From: Elysia chlorotica
Taxonomy: Eukaryota > Mollusca > Gastropoda > Plakobranchidae
Direction: 5' to 3'
Assembly (NCBI GenBank): GCA_003991915.1
Contig: RQTK01000286.1
Span: forward strand, 1 to 64,000
Length of the DNA: 64,000 nt
Made by a program: the position numbers and the translations under genes. Shown in pieces: positions 1-9,987 of this stretch. The stretch's first letter is position 1. Each line of letters begins with the position of its first letter. Below the pieces are notes generated by a model. That model was not told where the DNA came from and did not search any database. It saw only the letters and a list, made by a program, of their open reading frames with translations.

Positions 1-1212
1 TTTTAAATCACCAACTGTGATACGACACAAAAGGTGACATCGGTTTGGCTAGAGTTGCAACACATTAGCGGCAGGCAACAGCGATAATCCGTTTGAGCTT
101 AGATCTATGTTCCCCGAGTCCCGACGACGATAACGGATATATATATACAACGTATAAGCAAGATTTATATAGAGAAGTGAAAGCTGTGAAGAGAATTTAA
201 ATAATTTAACCCAAGAATAAATGCTTTTTTTTTAATTTCTCGTTTTTTAAATAATCAGTTTTTCACGATATTTGAACATACAACAACCAACAAGAGTGGA
301 TAAAAGATCTGGTACAGTATGTAACATTTTTGAGTAAATGCAATAATGCGCCGCCCAACGGGGATTTTTTTGTGTGTTTGTTTGTGTGAAAGAGTGGCAG
401 CGATTGTGCCTAGCACTAAAAAATGCGAGATTCTTTATCTGATCGTGCGAGAGTAAGAACTGAGAGCCGAGCGGATCGGCGCTTGACAAAGAAGATGCTT
501 AAAAGTTTAAACCAGTCTGCGAAGATGGTTTAAAGTCTAACTGATTGTCCCAAAACTATATTCTTGGAAACAAACTCTCTGCCTAGCAGCAGCAGTCAAA
601 GCTATGGGATTCCCGGATGGACAGATCGCCAGCGTCGGAAGCATATTTTTTGCCGTTATTTTTATTTATAGTTGTTCACTATTTATCTTATTTTTTTTTT
701 TACTTTAAAATATCCATTATTGAACGATTAATCTACAATTTGTTTTTTTTTTGAGATTTGTTCTATTCTATTGCCACGAAGCGTATGACTATTTGTTTTT
801 TACTTTTATTAGACGTTAAAAACTTGAATGGGTCAAGTTAACGCCTGGGCTAACCTGGCGTTGTTGCCGAAAATGTAATCTATGGGATTCCCAGATGGAA
901 AGATCGCCGGCGGCGGAAGCATAATTGCCGATATCATTATAGCGGTGCACTATTTGCCGCATATTTTTTTTTTTACCGAAAAAAGCCACGAGTGAACCTG
1001 GCGTTATTGCCGAAAATATCAGCAAGCATTCGTCCACAATAGTTTTCGCATTCTTTCGCGTTCTTGTTGATCGGACTTTGAAATTTTTTTTTCTTCTCTC
1101 TGTGCGGAAATTTTTAGCAGATGCGGAAAAAAAAATCAAGTGCGGATTTTTTTAAATATGCGGATTTCCGCATAAATGCGGAAGATTGGAAGCACTGATA
1201 AAGAATAGTAAA
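1..1212. other. Presumed mitoguardin intron; short internal duplications
   Basis: No exon recognised. Two related blocks share CTATGGGATTCCC and AGATCGCC (about 602-660 and 881-960). A second pair shares AACCTGGCGTT and TTGCCGAAAAT (about 840-875 and 985-1020). This looks like remnants of an unknown dispersed repeat. Confidence 0.4.
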
Positions 1213-1480
1213 TATTCTAGGACTGATCATAAAATGTATATCAAAAGTTCACATAAGTCAAAATTGTTACCTTACAATCAATTTTAATATCACCAAGACT
1301 CCAGGGATAGACATCAAAAGAAAAGTTCACTCTTGGCCAAATTAAATACTTACAATCAATGTTATGGTCCGCAAGACTCCTCAATAGAATTAAAAACAAA
1401 TGTTCACTTTAGAAGAAATTGAAAACTTACAGTCAATTTTATTATAACAGCAAGACCATCTCATTAGTACGAAAATTAGT
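1213..1480 (-). repeat. Same 78-bp tandem repeat in the duplicated copy
   Basis: Three units matching the array at 3710-4025 (TTACAATCAAT near 1273, 1350 and a variant near 1428). Similarity between the two large copies starts near 1213/3708, which marks one duplication edge. Confidence 0.7.
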
Positions 1481-1797
1481 TGATCAAACCTTAGATCTAA
1501 GATAACGGGTTGTTGAGTGACAAGGACACTGTTGGGTTTTTTTGTGTGATTTTCAGTAACCTTTTCCCATCATGTCCTACATAGCAGACATTGTTATGGG
1601 CTTGTGCCATCACAATTTGCATTAACTGCTAGAATTTAAAAAATGGTAAAAAAAATGTTGAAATTGTTACCTTTTATAAATTCACACAAACCCCACAAGT
1701 AGTATTGACTCAAAGATCACGCCTTGAATCTTGAAAAGGTTAAAACCAATTCCATCCATAGTCTAAAATTAGTTTTATGCAAAGAGATATGACTTAC

Positions 1798-1892
1798 AGG
1801 AATAGCAAGATGGTTTTGCTGATCATCAAGATAGGAGAGCTTCATAATGGCATCTTCCCAGTAGGATATTGCTAGTGATAAATTTTCCATTC
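1798..1892 (-). CDS. MIGA: Mitoguardin, duplicated exon 3 (downstream copy)
   Basis: Second copy of exon 3, with intact acceptor (TTTTCAG|GAATGG) and donor (ATTCCT|GTAAGT). Its protein is identical to that of the copy at 4355-4449 (one synonymous base change). It joins exon 2' in phase 1 and ends in phase 0, so it could splice to whatever exon follows exon 4 beyond the left edge. No copy of exon 4 is visible further left in the window. Confidence 0.6.
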
Positions 1893-2440
1893 CTGAAAAG
1901 CAATACATGTAGATATATATATATATTTTTTTTTTAATATGGTCTCTTGCACTAAACATGATCTAAAAAGAAACTGCATGCAATCCTCTCTAAAACTCTT
2001 ATAAATTAAATGCAAAATTAATGAAAGAGAGAAGAGACAAAAGAAGAGTCAAGATTTTATAAAAACAATGTAAAACTAGCTAGATGAGTCCAGAATATTC
2101 GCAGACTTTAGGTTCAAGAGAGTTGTATAGGAAAATATAACTTACTGACATAGATTTTAATCTTTATGATTGAAGATTTGTCGCAATGAGCAAAACTGTG
2201 TCTTTTTTTTTTTTTAAGTTCTATGAGAAGAGACCCTATGATTTTTAATAATTTTCTCAAAAATACTAAGATCCAGAGAAAGGGCAAATTGAAGGAAATG
2301 GTTCTGGAAAAAAACACCCAAAAAAAAATGAAATTATGTGCAGACCTAAAGCAAAATGGTGACAGCATTCATACAGTATTAACTACAATATGAAACAACT
2401 CTCAGAGCGTATTTGTGGGTTTTAAGAGTAAGAAAGAGAT

Positions 2441-2492
2441 GTTGTTGTTGGGTTGGTTTAACGTCCAACAGCAGCACTATATAGGCTATATA
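2441..2492 (-). repeat. SINE tail fragment
   Basis: Only the 3' end (GGTTTAACGTCCAACA..GGCTATAT, reversed) of the tRNA-derived SINE that recurs through the window. It sits next to duplicated exon 2 and is missing beside the other copy, so it arrived after the duplication or was lost there. Confidence 0.7.
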
Positions 2493-2520
2493 ATAAAGTG
2501 ATGTATTAAAAAAAACTCAC

Positions 2521-2718
2521 CTAACTGGCACAGATCTACACTGGACATGTTTTCTGTGTCTAAGCCTGAATGGGTGATGGTGGAAGAGCTGGAAGCATTG
2601 GACAGGCCACTCAGACTGTTCATCGAGCCTGACAAGTCCCGGGTTCGCGCACTCAGCAAACAGTTGGCGTCACCATTTGTATTGATCGAATCCACGCTGC
2701 TCGAGTGGTTCCTCTTTA
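2521..2718 (-). CDS. MIGA: Mitoguardin, duplicated exon 2 (downstream copy)
   Basis: Second copy of exon 2, with intact acceptor (AG|TAAAGAGG), donor (TTAG|GTGAGT), length (198 nt) and open frame. It lies downstream of exon 4, so order in the gene is 1-2-3-4-2'-3'. Splicing exon 4 directly to it would be out of phase and would read TAA at once. It can be used in frame only after exon 1 (skipping 2-4) or after exon 2 (skipping 3-4). A SINE tail (2441-2492) lies just past its donor and is absent from the other copy. It could be an alternative exon, a dead duplicate, or an uncollapsed allele in the assembly. Exon conservation against diverged introns favours a real duplication. Confidence 0.6.
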
Positions 2719-2970
2719 CTAAGATATAATAGAAAAATCAAGATTGTAATAATAAATATTATATGTTTTTAATCTTAAGACTATTTATAATCATAAATTT
2801 TCATAAACTCAACTCTATATAATTTGCAGTGCATATTCATAGAAACCTGTTTTCAAGCAGTCAAACCCATAATTTATTAAAATCAAAAGCTTCTTTAAAG
2901 TAGGTTTGAATATTAATAGAATGGCTTTTCAACCCAAAATGCAAACTAATTGCAGTACAGTGGAACCTAA

Positions 2971-3136
2971 AGTTGAGGTGGTTTAACGCCTAATGTCAGA
3001 ACAGTGTAGGTGGGGAGACCTGACTCGTTTCTCAGTCGTCACACTATACCGACACAAAGTCAAATTGGATGAATAAATTTTTTATCAATCGTGGTATTCG
3101 AACCGCAGACCTCACAATGTGGAGATAAACTCTCTA
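2971..3136 (-). repeat. tRNA-derived SINE, diverged, truncated
   Basis: Reverse-strand SINE with the GGTTTAACG tail and a head stretch GTATTCGAACCGCAGACCTC (B-box region). Its head end stops at the duplication junction near 3138. Confidence 0.7.
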
Positions 3137-3162
3137 AATTATTTTTGAAAATCAAAGCTTAC

Positions 3163-3186
3163 ATCAGAGCAGGACACATAGGACTC
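3163..3186 (-). other. 24-nt micro-exon-like copy of the exon 4 end (copy 3)
   Basis: Same structure as the copy at 3270-3293: CCAG|GAG...GAT|GTAAGC, encoding ESYVSCSD in phase 0. The gap between the two copies is 83 nt. Flanking intron bases (the AAGCTTTGATTTTCAAAAAT side) are copied too, so the duplicated unit is roughly 100 bp. Confidence 0.4.
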
Positions 3187-3269
3187 CTGGACGCCATTTT
3201 GCTAGTAATTTCAACAGTGACATACAAATGCAAAGTCGACAGATATTATTTTTGAAAATCAAAGCTTAC

Positions 3270-3293
3270 ATCAGAGCAGGACACATAGGACTC
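3270..3293 (-). other. 24-nt micro-exon-like copy of the exon 4 end (copy 2)
   Basis: Copy of the last 24 bases of exon 4 plus its donor: GTCCAG|GAG...GAT|GTAAGC. The CAG before the copied bases makes an acceptor, and the segment is 8 in-frame codons (ESYVSCSD) in phase 0. Splicing would leave an intron of only 69 nt after exon 4. It may equally be an unused duplication relic. Confidence 0.45.
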
Positions 3294-3362
3294 CTGGACG
3301 CCAGTTAACTAGTCTAAATCCAATTTCAACAAAAAAAAAATATTTTGAAAACCAAAGCTTAC

Positions 3363-3575
3363 ATCAGAGCAGGACACATAGGACTCCTGATCACTGGAGT
3401 CATCGTCAAAACTTTTGTCCCCGCGACCCTCGCGATCAGCAAACACCGAGAGGGCCGACTCCAGGGCTATGTGCTCCACATCCCTCTCCCAGAGCCGCTC
3501 GTACCGGTCCTGCATGCGGTAAGCCAGGTCTAGCAGGTTCTCCAGTCTGTGTTGCAGGCTGGCCGTGTCGGAATC
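3363..3575 (-). CDS. MIGA: Mitoguardin, exon 4 (conserved helix plus FFAT-like motif)
   Basis: A 213-nt exon (phase 0 in and out; 71 codons). The acceptor is TTCTATCCAG|GATTCC and the donor TCTGAT|GTAAGC. The first half encodes LQHRLENLLDLAYRMQDRYE, clearly the counterpart of the vertebrate mitoguardin helix FAEKLESLLHRAYHLQEEF. The second half is acidic (FDDDSSDQ) and ends in ESYVSCSD. By position and pattern this last piece corresponds to the mitoguardin FFAT region that binds VAP on the ER (vertebrate form SFFSATE). It fits a phospho-FFAT core: aromatic at 2, Ser at 4, small residue at 5, acidic at 7, with acidic residues in front. The motif assignment is inference; the homology of the exon is strong. 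The gene continues past the left edge of the window. Confidence 0.92.
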
Positions 3576-4025
3576 CTGGATAGAATTAGAAACAAAAAGT
3601 TGACTTATAGGCAATATTGAAAACTTGCAATCAATTTTATTATCTGCAAGACTCCTCAATAAAGTTTATGTCAAAATTACACATAAGTCCAAATCTGCAA
3701 GACTCCTCCATAAAATTTATATCAAAAGTTCACAGAAGTCAAAATTGTCACCTTACAATCAATTTTTAGATCCCCAAGACACCAGGGATAGACATCAAAA
3801 GAAATGTTCACTCTAGACCAAATTAAATACTTACGATCAATTTTATGGTCCGCAAGACTCTTGGAATAGAATTCAAAAGAAATGTTCACTCTACGCCAAA
3901 TTAAATACTTACAATCAATTTTATGGTCCACAAGACTCCTCAGTAGAATTAAAAACATACAAATGTTCACTTAAGAAGAAATTGAAAAGTTACAATCAAT
4001 TTTATTATAATCTACAAGACCATAT
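3575..4025 (-). repeat. About 78-bp degenerate intronic tandem repeat (mitoguardin intron 3)
   Basis: About five to six units, recognisable by TTACAATCAATTTTA (plus strand) near 3628 (as TTGCAATC), 3752, 3832, 3910 and 3990, with one shortened unit. On the coding strand each unit holds an acceptor-like TTCTA..AG, a short GA-TTGAT segment and a donor-like GTAAGT. The real acceptor of exon 4 lies in the last unit. Confidence 0.75.
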
Positions 4026-4354
4026 CATTAGTACGAAAATTAGTTGACCAAACCTTAGATCTAAGATAACAGGTTGTTGAGTGACAAAGAAACTGTTGGG
4101 CTTTTTTTGTTATAACTTTTTGTAACTTTTTGCCATCAAGTTCCACATTGCATACATTGTTATGGGCTTGCGCCATCACATATTGCTAGCATTTAAAAAA
4201 TGATGAAAAAAAAATATTGAAATTTTTGCCTTTTGTGAATTCATAAAAATCCCTTAAATAGTCTCACTTAAAGATCAGGCCTTGGATCTTGAAAAGGTTA
4301 AAACCAATTTCAACCATAGTCTAAGATTAGCGTTATGAAAGAGATATGACTTAC

Positions 4355-4449
4355 AGGAATAGCAAGATGGTTTTGCTGATCATCAAGATAGGAGAGCTTC
4401 ATAATGGCATCTTCCCAGTAGGATATTGCTAGAGATAAATTTTCCATTC
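4355..4449 (-). CDS. MIGA: Mitoguardin, exon 3 (upstream copy)
   Basis: A 95-nt exon (phase 1 in, phase 0 out). The acceptor is TGCTTTTCAG|GAATGG and the donor ATTCCT|GTAAGT. It encodes GMENLSLAISYWEDAIMKLS and about 12 further residues. This matches the start of the conserved mitoguardin region, where vertebrate proteins have a helix of the form GMELFEEALQKWEQAL. It joins exon 2 and exon 4 in frame. The second copy at 1798-1892 differs at a single base, which is synonymous, although the flanking introns differ much more. Confidence 0.9.
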
Positions 4450-5028
4450 CTGAAAAGCAACACATGTACAATGATGTAGATATATATACCTTTTTATTTT
4501 TTATTTTTTTTTGGTCTCTTGCACAAAACATAATCTAACAAGAAACTGCAAACAATCCTCTCTAAAACTCTTATAAATTAAATGCAAAATTAATGAAAGA
4601 GAGAAGAGACAAATAGAGAGTCAGTAGGATTGTGTAAAAACAATGTAAAACTAGCTAGATGAGTCTGGACTATTTACAGACTCTAGGTTCAAAGACAGTT
4701 ATGGAGGAAGACTTTACTTACTGACATTATATGACAGTCTAGGTTTTAATTTTTATGATTGGAGATTTGTACACACTGAACAAAACTGTGTCTTTGTGAA
4801 AAGACCCTATGTTTTTTAAATTATTTTCTCAAAAAGAATAACATCCAAAGGAAGGGCAAATTGAAGGAAATGGTTCTAAAAAAAAATAATTAAAAAACTG
4901 AAATTATGTGCAGACCTGAAGGAAAATGGTGACAGCGTTCTAACAGTATAGCTAGAATATGAAACAACTCTCAGAGCATATTTGTGGGTTTTAAAGAGTA
5001 ATAAAGAGATGTATTAAGAAAAACTTAC

Positions 5029-5226
5029 CTAACTGGCACAGATCTACACTGGACATGTTTTCTGTGTCTAAGCCTGAATGGGTGATGGTGGAAGAGCTGG
5101 AAGCATTGGACAGGCCACTCAGACTGTTCATCGAGCCTGACAAGTCCCGGGTTCGCGCACTCAGCACACATTTGGCATCGCCATTTGTATTAACCGAATC
5201 CACGCTGCTCGAGTGGTTCCTCTTTA
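5029..5226 (-). CDS. MIGA: Mitoguardin, exon 2 (upstream copy)
   Basis: A 198-nt symmetric exon (phase 1 in, phase 1 out; 66 codons). The acceptor is TATCTCAG|TAAAGAGG and the donor TTAG|GTAAGT. Joined to exon 1 it reads GGVKRNHSSSVDSVN and continues without a stop. The product is a Ser/Thr/Asn-rich linker of the kind found between the membrane anchor and the folded part of mitoguardins. The start of the exon decides the frame: the first two bases TA complete the GTA codon begun by exon 1. A near-identical second copy lies about 2.5 kb further downstream in the gene (2521-2718). The copies differ at six bases, three residues changed (V/I, K/N, V/L), all near the 5' end of the exon. Confidence 0.85.
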
Positions 5227-5546
5227 CTGAGATATGATAGAAAAATCAAGATTGTAATAATAAATATATATATATATATGTTTGTAATCTTAAGAGTATC
5301 AGTATAATCATAAATTTCCATAAACTTTTCTTTGTACATGTATAATTTGTAGTGCATCATTTAAGAAAGAAAAGGGGTGCAAACTACTGATGTCACTCTA
5401 TGTTCATTCTTAAAAAGCTGTTTATCTTCAAGCAGTCAAACCTATAATGTATTGAGATCAAGAGTTTAAAACTAAGTTTGGAATAATAATAGAATGGCTC
5501 CTAAACCCAAAAATACAAATGAATTGCAGTATAGTGGAATCTAGAA

Positions 5547-5814
5547 TTGAGGTGGTTAAATGCCCAACGTCATAACACTATAGGCTATATTGTGAAAGGG
5601 CCCCAAATCTGACATCACAATTTATGTGCTGTCACATATGAGACAGGGTGTGGAGACCTGGACTAATGTCTCTGCAGTCACATTATACTGACACCCACCA
5701 AACCAGTTGGGGGGGCTAAAGTGGATGTATAAATTTTTGACAAATTGCCGCATTTGAACCACAGACCTCACAATCTGGAGACCAACTCTCTACCACTTGA
5801 GCCAGTTCGCTCTC
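5547..5814 (-). repeat. tRNA-derived SINE in mitoguardin intron 1
   Basis: Fuller duplicate partner of 2971-3136. It contains the tail, the TGAGACAGGGTG body and a head with CATTTGAACCACAGACCTC and CTACCACTTGAGCC. Confidence 0.75.
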
Positions 5815-5877
5815 TGGAGAACCTAGGAGATGTAAAACTAAGAGAGAGTTTATGAAAACTAGCCAATGTTTAAATAC

Positions 5878-6280
5878 CTCCGTTGGGGGTGCGTAGTTTG
5901 TTGTAATGCGGACTCCGTATTCTCCTGAAAGAAGAGCTCCCAGCGATGGACCTGTTGCTAGCAGAGATTGTGGACCCGTCTCTGGCGCTGTTTGGCTGCT
6001 GTGCGCTTGACGTGTTGTGGTTGTGGTGGAGGGGAGGAAGACTTCCGGGACGAGAGTTCTGTAGCCGACGCTGCTGTTGTTGTTGAACTTTCGCCTCAAG
6101 CTTGCGTTGGATCATCTGAGTACGTTTTCGTCTTTTGCGGAAGAACATTGCCAGGGCCCCAATGAGGGCAACTCCAAGAGAGAGACTCAGAGCAGTTAAT
6201 TTGATGGGGCGGGACAAGCCCGAGAGCTTGGAAATTTCCGCCGGGATGGTCCGCCTCAGGCCTGCTAAAGAGCTGTACAT
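5878..6280 (-). CDS. MIGA: Mitoguardin, coding exon 1 (N-terminal membrane anchor)
   Basis: First coding exon of a mitoguardin (FAM73 family) gene read on the minus strand. Family knowledge: mitoguardins sit in the mitochondrial outer membrane, promote mitochondrial fusion and lipid traffic, and contact the ER through VAP proteins. The exon encodes 134 residues plus one base. Residues about 28-47 form a hydrophobic transmembrane segment, followed at once by the basic run RKRRKR, a typical outer-membrane tail signal. A Q-rich, then Ser/Arg-rich low-complexity linker follows. The Met at 6280 is chosen because an in-frame TAG lies four codons before it. The donor is GGAG|GTATTT (intron from 5877, phase 1). 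Identification rests mainly on exons 3 and 4 joining in frame; this exon alone is too variable. A 5' UTR exon upstream is possible but not located. Confidence 0.82.
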
Positions 6281-6930
6281 TGTGTCCTAGTGATGAAGCT
6301 TAGGATGATGAACTGGCAGCGATCTTAAATCCAGTTTTTATGTGAAAAGAAGTCAGGATATTCAGAGATCATAATAAATCATACTGTGATTTGTCAACTT
6401 GTTCAACTGAAATTTTAATGCTGCAATATGTTTGTGATAATATAAGCATTGCAGCTGCAGATCACATTTGAGTTAAGGATCCAAAAATCAAGATATGACC
6501 TGAAATAAAAAAAGAAAAAGAAAAATTTAAGTTTGATTTTTAGTAATGCTTTGGTAAAGTCTGAAGTTTTGTTTTTGAGGTCTAGATCAGTATTAAACAT
6601 TAGCACAGCTACATTGGTGACGGTTGAACAGACATAAACTTTTGCAAGGTATATATAAAATCTGTGATATAGGCTTTTGAACTTGTCACAAGCCCAAACC
6701 TGTCTGCATAAATCTTTACCCAATTTTACTTTTTGTTACCAATCAGTTACCTCTTGTAACAATGAACTTTGCTCTCACATCTAAAAAAATCATTAATAAT
6801 TCTATATATAAAAAAAAGGATCAAACTAGTCATCCCTCATCACTTAAAATAATAAAACGACTGGTTATTAAAATTATTAAAGTCAGCTTGTAGTTGGGTG
6901 TAAAGAAAATCCCATTAAGAAACAGTAAAA
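6281..6930. other. Mitoguardin upstream flank, no feature recognised
   Basis: AT-rich sequence immediately 5' of the mitoguardin start. It should hold 5' UTR and promoter sequence or a 5' intron, but I cannot place a transcription start or TATA box with confidence. Confidence 0.4.
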
Positions 6931-6932
6931 CT

Positions 6933-7651
6933 GCAGTGGAAACCTCAATTCGAATGCTTAGGATTTCGAAATAAGAGGATTCAAAATACAGAAGGGGAAA
7001 AAAAAAGCCTGAAACGAGGCATACAGCTTTTGTGTACGGATTAGCAGGTGTAAAAAACTTTTCTCTAGAAAAAGTTTTAAATACACATATGACGTCATCA
7101 ATGAAGAAACTACTTTTGACGCCCATTTACCACTTTAGAAAATATAATGTGGTTGCCAAGTTACGATTTTTTTACAAAAACATCAATCAGTTATCTACTC
7201 CTCCGGCAGAAGTAAAAAAATTTGCTTGGCATACACATTGATTTAATGAATCATTTAAAGTACGGAATAAACCCCTAGAAACATGTTTCTCTGGATTAAA
7301 ATGAAGTTCCATCATTCAGTTCTCAGCTCGCAAAATATTGGTCTCCTCGACGATCATCTCGAAATGGCCGTTCGTTTTTTTTGCTTAAATTCAGAATGCT
7401 AATCTTGAAGGTGAAGATTTGATCCAGTAGACGAAGAGGAAGGAGGAAATGGAAAAAGTGATATTGAAGTAGATCTAGAAAATGCAATGGGTGGTGGAGG
7501 TGACGGCTGCAATGCTAACATAGATCTAGAAGTGGATCTACTAGACTCTGATACTAAGGTGATTGCAAGCACTGAAAAAGACCATGAATTTGCCCGATCC
7601 TTGCAGCTTCAATTTTTAAGTGCTGTGAATTATTTACTAAATGGGAAATAA
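6933..7651 (+). mobile_element. Possible pogo/Tigger-like relic
   Basis: Begins with CAGTGGAAACCTCAATTCGA and TTTCGAAATAAGAGGATTC, which resemble the terminal repeats of pogo/Tigger elements (CAGT..AACCTCGAT..). An open stretch at 7415-7651 (79 codons, no good start) encodes an acidic tail (DPVDEEEGG..IEVDLE..) ending SLQLQFLSAVNYLLNGK, similar in style to pogo transposase C-termini. No right terminal repeat or catalytic residues were found. Confidence 0.3.
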
Positions 7652-9213
7652 AAAATAGAGAGATAACACAAAAATTCATAAAACAAGCACTGATAGTGCA
7701 AGGAAAAACAGCCTTTTTTCCAACAATTTTGACTTTTTTTTTTTTTAAATATTTCTGCAACCACAAATGTGTCATGCTGTATAGAAATTTAGATATAGAA
7801 TCCATTGTTAGAAAGTGCATCCAACTTTCTAAATCTTTTTTTTTTCTCACAAATTTATCTTTTTAGAAAAAAACATGGCAACAAACTTTAAAACATTGAT
7901 CAATAGAAAAATTGAAGTTATAATGCCGATTAATACAGTATCAACTAGATCTAGATCTAGATACTCATTTTACATAGAGGCCATTTTCGACGTCATAGTC
8001 CTCGCGAGACTTATGAAGTAAGTAGATCTATGTGTTCCTATCGATATTGTCAATCGGCTAATACAGGTTTTACAATTAAAACATTACCAGTTTAATCGGG
8101 AAACTTAGGGAGAAGACATCTTATCAGAGTTTTTCCTGATTTCCTGAGTTTCACTTTTCAAGTATATTTTTACCTAGATCTAGATCTATTCAGTAAATAA
8201 AGGGTTTTACTAAGAACCAGTACTCGTCTGCTGCTAGTGCTAGTTCAGACACTGCGAATCATGCCACATGCACTTTGGAACACATCATGACTAATCTACA
8301 ACTGGATAGAAGATTAGCAAGAGAATTAAAAAGTGAGAAACGACATGGGATGAACTATGAAAATCGGCTGATGGAGGCAAAGGGGTCCACCTGGTTGTTA
8401 ATTAAATGTGGAGACAACAAATGTCAAAGTGAGTGGGTGGAACATGCCATCCACGCACACCGGGAACGCACTCCACGGGGATCTCACCATTGTATTCCTG
8501 GGCTCCATTTCATGCGATCGCCGATTCTACTTCTGTACCCACGCAGTATCTAAGAAAAGAGCAGTTCCGATTGAACTTGTAGATTCTAGATTTAGATATG
8601 GATAGACTACAATCTATACCTCTACATTACTGCTCTCTTACCGACCCAGTCACAACAATCAACAACGCGCCGCCATTGGCATTTAGACCTTGACCTTGTG
8701 ACAATATTGGTAGTGCGTAGTGGCTAAAGCAATGTGGCTGAGCCTGAACGATCATTATTATGTACGCTTAGGCCTGAGCACAATGTATCAACACACGTCG
8801 AAACTTCAATTCCTGTGGGTACCAATCGAGGATATGTGATTGTGCCAGATACAAGGAAATTTACATTTTCGCAATTTGTATGAAAAATGCAATAATTTTC
8901 GATATATATTCACATAATATGCAGACAAAAAGACTCCCAAGCATGTGTAGGAAGTCTGTAGCTATATCAAATTATATGAGCCTTTCAATCTTAACGAAAA
9001 TTGCATTTGGAGAGGTATCGAAGCAGTGCATATGGATATTTCAAAAAAGGGCCAGTTTCACTGTTTTAATCTCGCTAAAAAGAAAAAACAAAAACAAAAC
9101 AAAAACATTCATGACATGGGCCCTAAAGAAAAGCAATGGTGAAATAAAAAAAAAAAATGGACAGGAATGAGAATGACGCGGCGGATGGGACCAATAATGT
9201 GACATGCGCAAGA
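7652..9213. other. Unassigned sequence
   Basis: AT-rich, with TAGATCTAGATC clusters near 7945-7965 and 8170-8190. An open stretch at 8275-8605 (two overlapping frames, for example LHGDLTIVFLGSISCDRRF) resembles no family I can name. Confidence 0.3.
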
Positions 9214-9445
9214 CAGGCCCGGATTTAGGCAACTCGAGGCACTGTGCTCTCCGCTCCCATCCCCCACCCCTACATTTTACCCCTATACAAAATCGCGATA
9301 TCCTTTCAGTAATAAATAGCTGTAATTGTTGCTGCTGCTGCTGCTGCTGTTGCTGGTACTTGCAAACGTGAATAATAAACAAATCTCATCCTTAACAAAC
9401 CTACGCTACCAGTACCAATACTTTTTCCTGCTTTTTTTTGTGTCG

Positions 9446-9493
<48 letters not shown>

Positions 9494-9500
9494 GTTGTTT
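9446..9500. repeat. (GTT)n microsatellite inside the hAT relic
   Basis: About 16 GTT units followed by GTTTT variants. A shorter GCT tract lies at 9328-9354. Confidence 0.95.
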
Positions 9501-9987
9501 TGTTTTGTTTTGTTTTTTTGCTGTTGAGGCTTCATTGGTTTCATTGGAATCTAGTTTCCGGAGCTTGTCTGCCCCAATCATGCTGAAGGTGTTGAGATCT
9601 GACAACCTCATTTAGGTTATTGTGGATCTTGCTTCGCTTTTTATTCTTTTGATTTTTTAAAATGATCCTTCACCAATGCAGTTTGTTACTATCAATGGTA
9701 TGAAAAAAATAGTCTGTTGGTGATCTCGACGGAAAGATGCTTGAAAGTTGTGTTTTGTAAATACGTTATACTTCCTTGCTAGCCATATATTTCCTTTTCA
9801 TTTTGTATTTCTTTCAGATATCTCTGAAACTGTACAAGCTCATCCACACCATTCGGGTATTTTGCAGTCAGTTTTTTTAACATTGACGCGAATTTTTCAC
9901 ATACGTGTACCTTATTCTTTGAAAAAAAAATGTCCTGATACTCCATTGCATAAAGTTGCTCTTATCAAAAGATTCGTTGAAAAAGCA

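Larger units (their letters stand above)
1213..3140. repeat. Segmental duplicate of 3708-5800 (mitoguardin exons 2-3 and introns)
   Basis: Collinear with 3708-5800 in intron text, exons and a flanking SINE (2971-3136 versus 5547-5814). Exons differ by about 2 percent, and introns visibly more, with many indels. The copy stops before any counterpart of exon 4. Confidence 0.85.

Noticed and set aside
816-1139. 107-codon minus-strand open frame
   Set aside because: Lies in repeated non-coding sequence; no recognisable domain.
2547-2729. Plus-strand 60-codon open frame, repeated at 5055-5237
   Set aside because: Antisense shadow of mitoguardin exon 2; it is repeated only because the exon is duplicated.
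8275-8605. Two overlapping open frames of 92 and 65 codons
   Set aside because: No family recognised, frames overlap in conflict, and no splice or start context; noted only as unassigned.
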